Below are positions 8,212 through 18,244 of a stretch of 64,000 nt of DNA, piece after piece. Location: assembly GCA_008015235.1 (NCBI GenBank), contig SSFF01000004.1, forward strand, positions 1 through 64,000. Reading direction: 5' to 3'. A program made the position numbers and the translations under genes. Below the pieces are notes generated by a model, which saw only the letters and a list, made by a program, of their open reading frames with translations, ran no database searches and was not told the origin of the DNA. This stretch comes from Rhodoferax sp. (GTDB taxonomy: Bacteria > Pseudomonadota > Gammaproteobacteria > Burkholderiales > Burkholderiaceae_C). Each line of letters starts with the position of its first letter. The first letter of the stretch is position 1.

Positions 8212-9189
8212 ATGAGACTGTATTCCCGTATCGCAGGTACCGGCAGCTACCTGCCACCGCGCCGCCTGAGCAACGCCGATATGGTGACCCAACTGGCCGC
8301 CCAAGGTGTCGAAACTTCTGACGAGTGGATTTTGGAGCGCACCGGTATCCGAGCGCGCCATTTTGCCGACGACGGCGTTTTCAGCAGTGACCTGGGTGCA
8401 CAGGCCGCCCGCCAGGCCCTGGAGGCGGCGGGTGTGGCGGCTTCCGAGCTGGATTTGATCATCGTCGCCACGTCCACGCCGGACATGGTGTTTCCGTCGA
8501 CGGCCTGCATTCTCCAGAACAAGATTGGCGCCAACGGCTGTGCCGCCTTTGACGTGCAGGCGGTTTGCAGTGGCTTTGTCTATGCGCTGACGCTGGCCGA
8601 TTCCATGATCCAGACCGGCGCCGCTCGCAAGGCCTTGGTGGTGGGGGCGGAAGTGTTCTCTCGTCTGCTCGATTTTTCCGACCGCACTACCTGCGTGCTG
8701 TTTGGCGACGGTGCCGGTGCGGTGGTGCTGGAAGCATCCGATAAACCGGGCATCCTGGCCAGCGACTTGCATGCCGACGGCAAGCACGTGGACATTCTGT
8801 GTGTGCCGGGTCATGTGAATGGTGGGCAGGTCATGGGCAACCCCTTGCTGCGCATGGATGGGCAGGCCGTGTTCAAGCTGGCGGTTGGGGTTCTGGAAGA
8901 TGCTGCACGCGCAACCTTGGCGAAAGCCGGCAAGACCGACGCCGACATTGACTGGTTGATTCCCCACCAAGCCAATATCCGCATCATGCAAGGTACCGCC
9001 AAGCGGCTCAAACTTCCATTGGAGAAGATGGTGGTGACAGTCGATCAGCATGGCAATACCTCGGCGGCATCGATTCCGCTGGCGCTGGATCAGTTGGTGC
9101 GCAGTGGTCGCACACAACCCGGGCAAACCGCCTTGCTCGAAGGCGTGGGTGGCGGCTTCACCTGGGGTGCGGTGCTACTGGTTTTGTAG
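8212..9189 (+). CDS. fabH: 3-oxoacyl-ACP synthase III (FabH)
   Basis: FabH condenses acetyl-CoA with malonyl-ACP to start fatty-acid synthesis. In this 325-aa protein the catalytic triad is C119 (in [10 protein letters not shown]), H252 (in PHQANIRI) and N282 (in GNTSAASIP). GDGAGAVVL and the C-terminal [12 protein letters not shown] are also family motifs. ATG 8212 is used; the TTG immediately before it is not needed. The last codons and the TAG stop lie within a dispersed repeat that continues toward fabD. Confidence 0.97.
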   Translation: MRLYSRIAGTGSYLPPRRLSNADMVTQLAAQGVETSDEWILERTGIRARHFADDGVFSSDLGAQAARQALEAAGVAASELDLIIVATSTPDMVFPSTACILQNKIGANGCAAFDVQAVCSGFVYALTLADSMIQTGAARKALVVGAEVFSRLLDFSDRTTCVLFGDGAGAVVLEASDKPGILASDLHADGKHVDILCVPGHVNGGQVMGNPLLRMDGQAVFKLAVGVLEDAARATLAKAGKTDADIDWLIPHQANIRIMQGTAKRLKLPLEKMVVTVDQHGNTSAASIPLALDQLVRSGRTQPGQTALLEGVGGGFTWGAVLLVL

Positions 9190-9220
9190 CTCCTTGTCCA
9201 ATATATACGCGGGCTAGAGG
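9174..9220 (-). repeat. Dispersed repeat copy at the fabH-fabD junction
   Basis: On the minus strand the copy reads CCTCTAGCCCGCG, then TATATATTGGACAAGGAGC, and ends with the hairpin GCTACAAAACCAGTAGC. The tail contains the fabH stop codon. The extended head supplies AGAGG at 9216-9220, five bases before the fabD ATG, where it serves as the Shine-Dalgarno. Confidence 0.8.
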
Positions 9221-9225
9221 TCAAA

Positions 9226-10176
9226 ATGACTCAATTTTCATTTGTATTTCCGGGGCAGGGTTCCCAGTCGGTGGGCATGCTCGATGCTTGGGGTGAACAC
9301 CCTGTGGTGCGTCAGACCTTGCAAGAAGCGTCCGATGCCTTGGGTGAGGACGTTGCCCGTCTGATCCATGAAGGCCCCAAAGAGGCTTTGGCGCTGACCA
9401 CCAACACCCAGCCTGTGATGCTGGTGGCTGGTGTGGCCGCCTACCGGGTCTGGATGGCCGAAGTCGGCCTGCAGCCTGCACTGGTGGCAGGGCACTCGCT
9501 GGGTGAGTATTCGGCCCTGGTGGCTAGCGGCGTTTTGACACTGGCGCAGGCTGCGCCGCTGGTGCGCTTTCGTGCCCAGGCCATGCAGGATGCCGTTCCG
9601 GTGGGCGTGGGCGCCATGGCGGCGGTTCTGGGCATGGAGTCCGGGGCCGTGGCCCAGGCCTGCCAAGATGTGACGGCCGAGTTCGGTGCAGGCAGTCCCG
9701 AGGTGGTGGAAGCCGTCAATTTCAATGACACGGCGCAAACCGTTATCGCCGGCAGCAAGGCTGCGGTGGACAAGGCCTGCGAAGTGCTCAAGGGTCGTGG
9801 CGCCAAGCGCGCCTTGCTGTTGCCGGTCTCGGCGCCATTCCATTCTTCCTTGATGAAACCGGCGGCTGAAAAGCTCAAGGCCCATCTGGCAGGTCTGCAA
9901 CTGGCTACGCCGACAATAGATGTGCTTAACAACATCGACGTGGCGGTGGAAACCGATGCCAACCGCATCAAGGATGCGCTGTACCGCCAAGCCTTTGGAC
10001 CGGTACGCTGGGTCGAGAGCGTACGTGCCATGAAGGCGCGCGGAATTGTCACAATCGTGGAATGTGGGCCTGGCAAAGTGCTGGCCGGGCTGGTAAAGCG
10101 TATTGAGGCCGATTTGCGCTCGGGCTTTGTGCTCGATCCGGCCAGTTTGAATGAGACCAAGGAGTTGTTGGCATGA
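9226..10176 (+). CDS. fabD: Malonyl-CoA:ACP transacylase (FabD)
   Basis: FabD transfers malonyl groups from CoA to ACP. The 316-aa protein begins FSFVFPGQGSQSVGM and has the nucleophile motif GHSLGEYSAL with S91. The catalytic histidine is in PVSAPFHSSLM. The ATG follows AGAGG by five bases, and that AGAGG belongs to a dispersed repeat. The stop overlaps the fabG start (ATGA). Confidence 0.97.
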   Translation: MTQFSFVFPGQGSQSVGMLDAWGEHPVVRQTLQEASDALGEDVARLIHEGPKEALALTTNTQPVMLVAGVAAYRVWMAEVGLQPALVAGHSLGEYSALVASGVLTLAQAAPLVRFRAQAMQDAVPVGVGAMAAVLGMESGAVAQACQDVTAEFGAGSPEVVEAVNFNDTAQTVIAGSKAAVDKACEVLKGRGAKRALLLPVSAPFHSSLMKPAAEKLKAHLAGLQLATPTIDVLNNIDVAVETDANRIKDALYRQAFGPVRWVESVRAMKARGIVTIVECGPGKVLAGLVKRIEADLRSGFVLDPASLNETKELLA

Positions 10177-10919
10177 CAGCCATTCGTTTTGAAGGCCAGG
10201 TGGCCTTGGTAACCGGTGCTTCGCGCGGTATTGGCGCGGCCATCGCGTTGGAGCTGGCCCGCAAAGGCCTGAAAGTGATTGGTACAGCAACATCCGAAGC
10301 CGGTGCGCAGCGCATAACCGCCCAGTTGGCCGAGTACCCAGGCTGCGTGGGGCGTGTGCTCGATGTGGCCGACGGTGCCCAGGGAGACGCCCTGGTGGAG
10401 TCCATCGTCAAGGAATTTGGCGCTTTGCATGTGCTGGTGAACAACGCCGGCATCACCCGCGACACCCTGGCCATGCGCATGAAGGACGAGGATTGGGACG
10501 CCGTGATGGACGCCAATCTGAAAGGCGTTTTCCGCATGAGCCGTGCCGCCATCCGACCGATGATGAAGCAGCGCTATGGCCGCATCATCGGCATCACCTC
10601 GGTGGTGGGTGCCTCCGGCAACCCCGGGCAGGCCAACTACGCGGCCGCCAAGGCCGGTGTCGCTGGCATGACGCGCGCGCTGGCGCGCGAACTGGGCTCG
10701 CGTAATATCACGGTCAATTGTGTGGCGCCGGGCTTTATTGAGACCGACATGACCGCCGGCTTGCCCGAAGAGCAGCAAAAGGCTTTGCTGTCGCAGATTC
10801 CACTGGGACACCTGGGCAAACCGGCCGACATTGCGCATGCGGTGTGCTACCTGGCATCGCCCGAGGCAGCCTATGTAACAGGCCAAGAACTGCACGTGAA
10901 CGGCGGCATGCACATGTAA
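10173..10919 (+). CDS. fabG: 3-oxoacyl-ACP reductase (FabG)
   Basis: FabG performs the NADPH-dependent reduction of 3-oxoacyl-ACP. It is a classical SDR of 248 aa, with TGASRGIG (NADP binding, residues 14-21), NNAG, S143, Y156 and K160 (YAAAK), and PGFIETDMT. The gene is translationally coupled to fabD by a 4-nt overlap. Confidence 0.97.
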   Translation: MTAIRFEGQVALVTGASRGIGAAIALELARKGLKVIGTATSEAGAQRITAQLAEYPGCVGRVLDVADGAQGDALVESIVKEFGALHVLVNNAGITRDTLAMRMKDEDWDAVMDANLKGVFRMSRAAIRPMMKQRYGRIIGITSVVGASGNPGQANYAAAKAGVAGMTRALARELGSRNITVNCVAPGFIETDMTAGLPEEQQKALLSQIPLGHLGKPADIAHAVCYLASPEAAYVTGQELHVNGGMHM

Positions 10920-11013
10920 GAGTTTTGGCCTGCTGTGTCCGTGCAGGCCAGCCCGCCTAGAGCAGCGTCTCTAACTTGGGTAAAATCACGGATTATTTTT
11001 CAACCACCCTTAG

Positions 11014-11262
<249 letters not shown>

Positions 11263-11286
11263 TTGCGTAACGGGCCAAGAGGGCCC

Positions 11287-11342
11287 AGCGGGTAACTGGT
11301 TCTGCTTCCATAGAGGCCGGACCGTTGCCCGCTTTTTTTTTT
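11287..11342 (+). terminator. Intrinsic terminator/attenuator between acpP and fabF
   Basis: GCGGGTAAC (11288-11296) pairs with GTTGCCCGC (11324-11332) with one G-T wobble, enclosing a smaller inner hairpin. The arm is followed by ten T. It lies 25 nt after the acpP stop and 54 nt before fabF. Confidence 0.85.
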
Positions 11343-11396
11343 GACCGTGCTGCTGTGTGGCACTTTTCCCCGATGAATCACTGAGGTCTGATCGCT

Positions 11397-12641
11397 ATGT
11401 CTCGTCGTCGAGTAGTCGTTACAGGTTTGGGCTGCATCAGCCCTGTTGGCAATACCGTGGCAGATGCCTGGAGCAGTCTTTTGGCAGGCAAGTCCGGTGT
11501 GGGCATGATTTCCAAATTCGATGCCTCCACGTTTTCCTGCAAGATCGCCGGTGAAGTCCGCAATTTCGACATCGAAGCCTACATGCCCGCCAAAGAGGCG
11601 CGCACCATGGATACCTTCATCCACTATGGCATCGCCGCCGCTGTGCAGGCGGTGCAGGACGCTGGCTTGCCCACCGGAGAAGCCCTGAGCGAAGAAGGTT
11701 CTACCCGCATCGGCTGCGTTATCGGCTCCGGCATCGGTGGTTTGCCTTTGATCGAGTCCACCCACGCGGAGTTCATGAATCGCGGTGCACGCCGGATTTC
11801 GCCTTTCTTTGTGCCGGCCACCATCATCAACATGATTTCCGGCCACGTGTCCATGCGCTTTGGCTTCAAGGGTCCGAACATTTCCATCGTGACGGCCTGC
11901 ACCACCGGCCTGCACTGCATTGGCCAAGCCGGGCGCATGATTGAATATGGGGATGCGGACGTCATGGTCGCAGGTGGTGCCGAAGCCACCGTGTCGCCCC
12001 TGGGCATTGGCGGTTTTGCGGCCATGCGCGCACTCAGTACACGCAACGATGATCCGACAGCGGCCTCGCGCCCTTGGGACAAGGATCGTGACGGCTTTGT
12101 ACTGGGTGAAGGCGCCGGGGTTGTAGTGCTGGAAGAGTACGAACACGCCAAGGCACGCGGTGCCAAGATTTATGCCGAACTGGCTGGTTTTGGCATGAGT
12201 GCCGATGCTGGGCACATGACTGCTCCAAACATGGACGGCCCGCGCCGTGCCATGCTCAGCGCCCTGTCCAATGCGCAGATCAATGCCGACCAGGTGGACT
12301 ATCTCAACGCACACGGCACGTCGACTCCGCTGGGTGACGTCAACGAGTCCAACGCCATCAAGGCGGCGTTGGGCGATCATGCGAAGAAGGTGGTCGTGAA
12401 CTCGACCAAGTCCATGACCGGTCACCTGCTGGGTGGCGCTGGCGGGGTGGAGTCGGTATTTACCGTGCTGGCCTTGCACCACCAGAAGAGCCCGCCCACG
12501 ATCAACCTGCAAAACCAAGACCCCGAGTGCGATCTGGACTATTGCGCCAACACCGCGCGCGACATGCGCATTGACGTGGCCGTGAAGAACAACTTCGGCT
12601 TTGGTGGCACCAACGGCACGCTGGTGTTCAAACGCGTGTGA
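11397..12641 (+). CDS. fabF: 3-oxoacyl-ACP synthase II (FabF)
   Basis: FabF elongates acyl-ACP with malonyl-ACP. The 414-aa protein has the thiolase-fold triad C168 (TACTTGLH), H306 ([11 protein letters not shown]) and H343 ([12 protein letters not shown]), and the glycine-rich end [12 protein letters not shown]. The length matches the family. The stop codon overlaps the next gene's ATG by one base (TGATG). Confidence 0.97.
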   Translation: MSRRRVVVTGLGCISPVGNTVADAWSSLLAGKSGVGMISKFDASTFSCKIAGEVRNFDIEAYMPAKEARTMDTFIHYGIAAAVQAVQDAGLPTGEALSEEGSTRIGCVIGSGIGGLPLIESTHAEFMNRGARRISPFFVPATIINMISGHVSMRFGFKGPNISIVTACTTGLHCIGQAGRMIEYGDADVMVAGGAEATVSPLGIGGFAAMRALSTRNDDPTAASRPWDKDRDGFVLGEGAGVVVLEEYEHAKARGAKIYAELAGFGMSADAGHMTAPNMDGPRRAMLSALSNAQINADQVDYLNAHGTSTPLGDVNESNAIKAALGDHAKKVVVNSTKSMTGHLLGGAGGVESVFTVLALHHQKSPPTINLQNQDPECDLDYCANTARDMRIDVAVKNNFGFGGTNGTLVFKRV

Positions 12642-13102
12642 TGCACGATACCGCGCCCCCAAAGGTGCGGTACCTTCCGCCTTCGGTCCGTTTTGCGACC
12701 GGGGGGCGCGATGTTTCTGCTGGCACGGTCGCCGTGCTTGCCAGCCTGTGGGTTATGGGTGCCCTGGCCGTGTTGTACGGCCTGCCGTGGCGGCTCGACG
12801 CCATGGCCACGGGGCTCACCGTCCTGTGTCTTGCGGCATTTGCTGTTTATCTGGAGGCACGCCCCCGTTTTCGCGTGTTTCTGGAGTGGAGTGCCCAGGA
12901 GGCCAGTTGGTCGGTGGCGACAGACTCCTTGCTTCCAATACCCATACCCTGCGTACCGGCTGTCTTGCTGGATTTCCAGCGCTTGCTGCTTGTGCGGGTA
13001 CAGTGTGCGCCCAGCGGAGTGCATTGGCTGTGGTGCCATCGCCAGAATGCAAGCCAATGGCACAGATTGCGTTGTGCCTTGTTTGCCGTGCGTCAACCTT
13101 GA
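12641..13102 (+). CDS. Small membrane protein, probably YgfX-like
   Basis: This 153-aa protein has two predicted membrane helices (about residues 28-48 and 55-73), then a soluble tail. The tail contains WSAQEASW and WLWCHRQNASQWHRLRCAL, which resembles the end of the YgfX/CptA family (WL...D-S-EW-LRR). YgfX proteins are short two-helix inner-membrane proteins. The gene overlaps the fabF stop by one base and precedes mucD by 40 nt. The family call is by eye and moderate; a generic hypothetical membrane protein is the alternative. Confidence 0.6.
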   Translation: MHDTAPPKVRYLPPSVRFATGGRDVSAGTVAVLASLWVMGALAVLYGLPWRLDAMATGLTVLCLAAFAVYLEARPRFRVFLEWSAQEASWSVATDSLLPIPIPCVPAVLLDFQRLLLVRVQCAPSGVHWLWCHRQNASQWHRLRCALFAVRQP

Positions 13103-13142
13103 AGCCTGATCGGACGTCACTACCTTGTCTTTTTACCTCTGG

Positions 13143-14642
13143 ATGCTTACCAATATGCAATTTGCTGGACCCTTGTTTCCGAATGCGTGGACTCGCGGGC
13201 TGCGCCATGCTGCTTTCACCTTGTCTGTGGTCTTGGGTGCTGCGGGTGCCTTCCAGGCCCCTGCCATGGCCCAGCAACGGACCTTGCCGGACTTCACCGA
13301 CCTGGTGGAGCAAGTCAGTCCTTCGGTGGTGAACATCCGCACCATGGAGCGAGTGTCCAGCCGGCCAGCCGTTGGGGGCATGCCCAATGACGAAGAGATG
13401 CTGGAATTCTTTCGCCGCTTTGGCTTGCCCATACCGAACATTCCGCGCCAATCCCCCCGCCCGAACCGGCCCCAGGCCCCTGATGAAGAGCAACCGCGTG
13501 GCGTGGGTTCGGGCTTTGTGTTGAGCTCGGATGGTTTGATCATGACCAACGCCCATGTGGTCGACGGTGCCGACGAGATGATTGTGACCTTGACTGACAA
13601 GCGCGAGTTCAAGGCCAAGCTCATTGGCGCGGACAAGCGCAGTGACGTGGCCGTGGTGAAAATTGAAGCCACTGGATTGCCTGCCGTCAAAGTGGGCGAT
13701 GTTTCGCGTCTGAAAGTGGGGGAGTGGGTCATGGCCATTGGCTCTCCGTTCGGGTTGGAGAACACGGTCACTGCCGGTATTGTGAGCGCCAAGCAGCGTG
13801 ATACAGGTGACTACCTGCCCTTCATTCAAACGGATGTTGCCATTAACCCCGGAAACTCCGGTGGCCCCTTGATCAACATGCGTGGTGAAGTGGTGGGGAT
13901 CAATAGCCAGATCTACTCACGTTCCGGCGGTTTCATGGGTATTTCGTTCTCGATTCCAATTGATGAAGCGATGCGGGTGAGCGACCAACTGCGCAGTACG
14001 GGGCGTGTGTCGCGTGGCCGCATTGGGGTGCAGATTGAACAGGTCACCAAGGATGTGGCCGAGTCGATTGGTCTGGGCAAGGTCCAGGGGGCCTTGGTGC
14101 GCGCCGTGGAAAGCGGTTCACCGGCCGAGAAGGCCGGTGTGGAGGCGGGTGACATCATTGTCAAGTTCGATGGCAAGACCATTGACAAGTCGACCGACCT
14201 GCCGCGCATGGTGGGTTCGACCAAACCGGGAAGTCGCAGTACTTTGACGGTGTTCCGTCGGGGCACTACCAAGGATCTGAGCGTGGTCATTGCCGAGATC
14301 GAGGCCGACAAGCCTGCGGTCAAAACCAAGGGCAAGGAAGAAAAGCCCAGTCCTGGGGCTGTAACCCAGGCTTATGGCTTGGTGGTGGCAGATTTGACCG
14401 ACGCACAGCGCAAGGAACTCAAGGTCAAAGCAGGCGTTCGCGTGGAGGGCGTGGCCGAGGCGGCGGCCCGAGCCGGTTTGCGCGAGGGCGATGTGATCGT
14501 GGCCGCTGCCAATACCGAAGTTGCGAATGCCAAAGAATTGGAAGCGCTGCTGTCCAAGCAAGACAAGTCCAAGCCATTGAGCATTTTGTTCAAGCGTGGT
14601 GAATGGACCCAGTACGCCATCATCCGATTGGGCGCACGCTAA
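13143..14642 (+). CDS. mucD: Periplasmic serine protease MucD/DegP (Do family)
   Basis: This HtrA-family protease and chaperone works in envelope quality control. From ATG 13143 it has 499 aa. The signal peptide probably ends at APAMA-QQ (about residue 43). The triad is H138 (TNAHVVDG), D168 (RSDVAVVKI) and S240 (NPGNSGGPL), followed by two PDZ domains (about 265-360 and 390-490). Start choices are TTG 13125, ATG 13143 and ATG 13155; the signal peptide survives in all. In relatives mucD ends an rpoE-rseA-rseB-mucD operon, but here those genes are missing. Confidence 0.92.
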   Translation: MLTNMQFAGPLFPNAWTRGLRHAAFTLSVVLGAAGAFQAPAMAQQRTLPDFTDLVEQVSPSVVNIRTMERVSSRPAVGGMPNDEEMLEFFRRFGLPIPNIPRQSPRPNRPQAPDEEQPRGVGSGFVLSSDGLIMTNAHVVDGADEMIVTLTDKREFKAKLIGADKRSDVAVVKIEATGLPAVKVGDVSRLKVGEWVMAIGSPFGLENTVTAGIVSAKQRDTGDYLPFIQTDVAINPGNSGGPLINMRGEVVGINSQIYSRSGGFMGISFSIPIDEAMRVSDQLRSTGRVSRGRIGVQIEQVTKDVAESIGLGKVQGALVRAVESGSPAEKAGVEAGDIIVKFDGKTIDKSTDLPRMVGSTKPGSRSTLTVFRRGTTKDLSVVIAEIEADKPAVKTKGKEEKPSPGAVTQAYGLVVADLTDAQRKELKVKAGVRVEGVAEAAARAGLREGDVIVAAANTEVANAKELEALLSKQDKSKPLSILFKRGEWTQYAIIRLGAR

Positions 14643-15064
14643 TGCCCTTGCAGCGCCAAGGGATGCCCTCCCGCTGTTGTTTGTGTACATCGTGTGCTGT
14701 TGCCTGTCCGACAGGTTGTGCGCTGGATTGAGCGGCTAAAATTAGCAGATCGAGGGCTGCAGGTGGGACACTTTGACTTTTTGAACCGCTATGTGAAATG
14801 ACGGAACTTTCTTCCACATGACATACACAGAATAAAAGTAATCACTTGAATTTCTGTTGATATCCTGTGGATAAAATGACCGTTGCGGGTGCGCAACGCG
14901 CTGCCTCACTCGGAAATAGGGTCCTGAGACCACGATTTTTGCCTACAATGAAGTTCCAACCTTCGCAGTTGCCAAAGATTGTTGGTTCAGGGCGCGGCCT
15001 TCAGGCCGCGCCCTTTTTTATTGCTGAACAGCATTGTTATTCGCCAGCTTAGGCTAGTTTGTTG
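14643..15064. other. mucD-lepA intergenic region (AT-rich, with terminator)
   Basis: No protein gene is seen in about 420 bases. The middle (14770-14880) is clearly more AT-rich than its surroundings, as promoter regions are. TACAAT at 14944-14949 precedes a strong terminator at 14989 by 40 bases. Either a short untranslated RNA is made there, or the terminator ends mucD readthrough and lepA is transcribed from nearer its start. Confidence 0.5.
14989..15019 (+). terminator. Strong intrinsic terminator upstream of lepA
   Basis: GGGCGCGGCC (14990-14999) and GGCCGCGCCC (15004-15013) form a perfect 10-bp GC stem with a TTCA loop, flanked by A and T that extend the stem, followed by six T. It lies 46 nt before the lepA start and about 350 nt after mucD. 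Confidence 0.9.
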
Positions 15065-16876
15065 ATGAACCACATTAGAAATTTCTCCATCATTGCGCAT
15101 ATCGATCACGGCAAATCGACGTTGGCAGACCGTCTGATTCAACGCTGTGGCGGACTTGAAGAACGGCAGATGGAAGCCCAGGTGCTGGACTCGATGGACA
15201 TCGAGAAAGAGCGCGGCATAACCATCAAGGCGCAGACGGCTGCACTGCAGTACAAGGCACGCGATGGTCAAATCTACAACCTCAACCTGATCGACACCCC
15301 AGGGCATGTCGACTTCTCGTACGAAGTCAGCCGTTCCCTGTCGGCGTGTGAGGGTGCTCTGCTGGTGGTGGATGCCTCGCAGGGTGTGGAGGCTCAAACC
15401 GTAGCCAATTGCTACACCGCACTCGACCTGGGTGTTGAAGTCTTGCCGGTGCTCAACAAGATCGATCTGCCCAACGCCGACCCGGACAATGCCAAGAGCG
15501 AGATCGAAGATGTGATCGGCATTGACGCCTCGGATGCAATCCCCTGTTCGGCCAAGACCGGACTGGGCATTGATGAAATCCTGGAGCTGATTGTTGCCCG
15601 CGTACCTGCACCCAAGGGCAATCCCGACGGTCCCCTGCGAGCCATGATCATTGACAGCTGGTACGACAGCTTTGTTGGCGTGGTCATGCTGGTTCGTGTG
15701 GTGGATGGTCGCTTGGTCAAGGGCGATCGCATCAAGATGATGGCCAGCGGCGCCACCTACAATGCCGACAACCTGGGCGTGTTTACACCGGCCAACCAGC
15801 CGCGCCCATCGCTCGAAGCGGGGGAAGTAGGCTACATCATTGCAGGTATCAAGGAACTGCAGGCTGCCAAGGTGGGGGACACGGTCACCTTGGTCAAGGC
15901 CGGTACCGGTGGTGCGGCCTTTACTGCCACAGAGCCCTTGCCCGGCTTCAAGGAAATCCAGCCGCAGGTATTTGCGGGCTTGTATCCGACCGAGGCCAGT
16001 GAGTACGACTCCTTGCGCGATGCATTGGAAAAGCTCAAGCTCAACGACGCTTCGCTACAGTACGAACCGGAAGTTTCCCAAGCTTTGGGTTTCGGCTTCC
16101 GTTGCGGTTTCTTGGGTTTGCTGCACATGGAAATTGTGCAGGAGCGCTTGGAGCGCGAGTTTGACCAGGATCTGATCACCACGGCACCCAGCGTGGTGTA
16201 CCAGGTGGTCCGCGCCGACGGTGAAGTCATGATGGTGGAAAACCCGTCCAAGATGCCGGAGGTGTCAAAAATCGACGAAATCCGCGAGCCCATCGTGACC
16301 GTCCATCTCTATATGCCGCAGGAATATGTGGGTGTGGTCATGACGCTGGCAAACCAGAAGCGTGGCGTGCAGATGAACATGGCCTACAAGGGCCGTCAGG
16401 TCGTTCTGACCTACGAGATGCCCTTGGGTGAGATCGTGCTCGACTTCTTTGACAAGCTAAAGTCGGTCAGCCGTGGCTATGCTTCCATGGACTACGAGTT
16501 CAAGGAGTACCGGGCATCCGATGTTGTCAAGGTCGATATCCTGCTCAATGGCGATCGCGTCGACGCTCTGTCCATCATCGTGCACCGCTCGCAGTCGCAG
16601 TACCGCGGTCGTGCGGTAGTGGCCAAGATGCGGGAAATCATTTCCCGCCAGATGTACGACGTGGCGATTCAGGCAGCCATCGGCGCCAACATCATTGCCC
16701 GCGAAACCATCAAGGCCTTGCGCAAGAACGTGCTGGCCAAGTGTTACGGTGGCGATATCTCGCGCAAACGCAAGCTGCTGGAGAAACAGAAGGCGGGCAA
16801 GAAGCGCATGAAACAGATTGGTTCCGTCGAGGTGCCGCAAGAGGCGTTCTTGGCAATTTTGCAGGTGGAAGACTGA
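15065..16876 (+). CDS. lepA: Elongation factor 4 (LepA)
   Basis: LepA is a ribosome-associated GTPase that back-translocates or remodels ribosomes and helps biogenesis. From ATG 15065 it has 603 aa. G1 is [10 protein letters not shown]3 DTPGHVDF and G4 NKIDLPNAD, followed by domain II, the EF-G-like domains and the LepA-specific C-terminus with [19 protein letters not shown], given here only as a landmark. Two TTG codons precede the ATG in frame and are not preferred. The lepA-lepB pair overlaps by one base. Confidence 0.97.
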   Translation: MNHIRNFSIIAHIDHGKSTLADRLIQRCGGLEERQMEAQVLDSMDIEKERGITIKAQTAALQYKARDGQIYNLNLIDTPGHVDFSYEVSRSLSACEGALLVVDASQGVEAQTVANCYTALDLGVEVLPVLNKIDLPNADPDNAKSEIEDVIGIDASDAIPCSAKTGLGIDEILELIVARVPAPKGNPDGPLRAMIIDSWYDSFVGVVMLVRVVDGRLVKGDRIKMMASGATYNADNLGVFTPANQPRPSLEAGEVGYIIAGIKELQAAKVGDTVTLVKAGTGGAAFTATEPLPGFKEIQPQVFAGLYPTEASEYDSLRDALEKLKLNDASLQYEPEVSQALGFGFRCGFLGLLHMEIVQERLEREFDQDLITTAPSVVYQVVRADGEVMMVENPSKMPEVSKIDEIREPIVTVHLYMPQEYVGVVMTLANQKRGVQMNMAYKGRQVVLTYEMPLGEIVLDFFDKLKSVSRGYASMDYEFKEYRASDVVKVDILLNGDRVDALSIIVHRSQSQYRGRAVVAKMREIISRQMYDVAIQAAIGANIIARETIKALRKNVLAKCYGGDISRKRKLLEKQKAGKKRMKQIGSVEVPQEAFLAILQVED

Positions 16877-17841
16877 TGCAAACAATTACCGCAGCCATCC
16901 TGGCCGCATTCGGCCTGTACGCCGGATCCTGGTACTTCGGAAAAATCGAGGGCAACTTCGCCTTGCTGTTGCTGCTTGCCACCGTGGTCACTGGGGTGTA
17001 CTGGCTGGCTGAGCGTTTCCATTTCCTGCCGCAGCGCCAGAAGGCTGCAGAAAACCTGGAAGCTCAGACCCAGCAGCGCAAAGCCGAGTTGCAAAAACTC
17101 GGGATAGCCCATGACGAATTCGATCTTCCAGCGGCCAAGTCCAAAATTTTGGCCCAACCTTGGTGGTTGGATTGGACTGCGGGTTTGTTCCCGGTCATCA
17201 TCGCCGTGTTCGTATTGCGCTCATTTTTGTTTGAACCGTTCAAAATTCCATCGGGTTCGATGATTCCCACCCTGTTGGTAGGCGACCTGATATTGGTGAA
17301 CAAATTCACCTACGGTTTGCGTGTCCCGGTGCTCAATACCAAAATCACCCAAGGCAATGCCCCCCAGCGCGGAGATGTCATGGTTTTTCGTTATCCGCCC
17401 CAACCCAGCCTGGACTACATCAAGCGGGTGGTGGGTATTCCTGGTGATACGGTGGCCTACATCAATAAGCGTTTGACCATCAACGGAAAGGCTGTGCCGA
17501 CCCAGCAGATGCCAGAATACTTTGATGAAGACGCCATGCGCTACTTCAAGCAGTATGAAGAAACTGTGGGCGACAGGAAGCATCGTTTGCTCAATGACGA
17601 CAACCATCCGGCATTTGTGGCTGGTATCGCGAATTTCCCGGGACGGGACGCGTGCAGCTACACCATTGAAGGTGTCACTTGCAAGGTACCGCCTGGGCAT
17701 TACTTCATGATGGGGGACAACCGGGACAATTCGCTTGATTCACGGTATTGGGGCTTTGTGCCTGAAGCCAATATTGTTGGGAAGGCGTTTTTCGTCTGGA
17801 TGAATTTTGGCAACCCCAAACGCATCGGCAGCTTCCACTGA
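16876..17841 (+). CDS. lepB: Signal peptidase I
   Basis: LepB removes signal peptides on the periplasmic face of the inner membrane. The 321-aa protein has two N-terminal membrane segments (about 4-20 and 26-44), a third near 102-118, and then the catalytic dyad S128 (PSGSMIPTL) and K183 (YIKRVVGIPGD). The box GDNRDNSLDSRYWG near the end is diagnostic. The start ATG overlaps the lepA stop (TGATG), and GGTGGAAG just upstream can act as its ribosome-binding site. Confidence 0.97.
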   Translation: MQTITAAILAAFGLYAGSWYFGKIEGNFALLLLLATVVTGVYWLAERFHFLPQRQKAAENLEAQTQQRKAELQKLGIAHDEFDLPAAKSKILAQPWWLDWTAGLFPVIIAVFVLRSFLFEPFKIPSGSMIPTLLVGDLILVNKFTYGLRVPVLNTKITQGNAPQRGDVMVFRYPPQPSLDYIKRVVGIPGDTVAYINKRLTINGKAVPTQQMPEYFDEDAMRYFKQYEETVGDRKHRLLNDDNHPAFVAGIANFPGRDACSYTIEGVTCKVPPGHYFMMGDNRDNSLDSRYWGFVPEANIVGKAFFVWMNFGNPKRIGSFH

Positions 17842-17889
17842 AGCTGGGCTTGGTACCATTCGCTCAATTTGTTCATTGGAGAGTCACCC

Positions 17890-18243
17890 ATGAAAAATGC
17901 ACTTCGTGCCCATCAACGTGGAATTACCTTTATCGGCTTGTTGTTCAATGCGATCGTGTTCGCAGTGGTGGGTGTCGTTGGCGCCCAAGTCGTTCCGACT
18001 TATCTGGAGTACGTGGCGGTAGGCCGCGCAGCAGAATCGGCGCGAAGCGGACAAACGCCCGCCGAGGCGCGTGGCCTTTTTGACAAGGCTGCAGCCATCA
18101 ACGACATCAAATCCATTTCCGGCAAAGATATTGAAGTGACAAAGGAAGGGGAAAAGGTGGTGGTTGCATTTGCGTACCAGCGCGAAATCCACTTGGTAGG
18201 CCCGGCTTTCTTGACACTCAAGTACAGCGGGCGAACCAAATAA
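17890..18243 (+). CDS. DUF4845 membrane-anchored protein
   Basis: The 117-aa protein starts MKNALRAHQRGITFIGLLF, with one N-terminal membrane helix (about 11-33) that resembles a type IV pilin-like segment, and a small soluble domain after it. The family is nearly always found between lepB and rnc in beta- and gammaproteobacteria, as here. Its function is not established. The ATG at 17890 has GGAG seven bases upstream. Confidence 0.88.
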   Translation: MKNALRAHQRGITFIGLLFNAIVFAVVGVVGAQVVPTYLEYVAVGRAAESARSGQTPAEARGLFDKAAAINDIKSISGKDIEVTKEGEKVVVAFAYQREIHLVGPAFLTLKYSGRTK

Positions 18244-18244
18244 G

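Noticed and set aside
9441-10913. 490-codon open frame on the minus strand across fabD-fabG
   Set aside because: It is antisense to two unmistakable fatty-acid genes.
14803-14809. GGAACTT resembling a sigmaE -35 element
   Set aside because: No TCTGA/TCAAA-like -10 lies 15-17 bp downstream, and no sigmaE genes are in the window.
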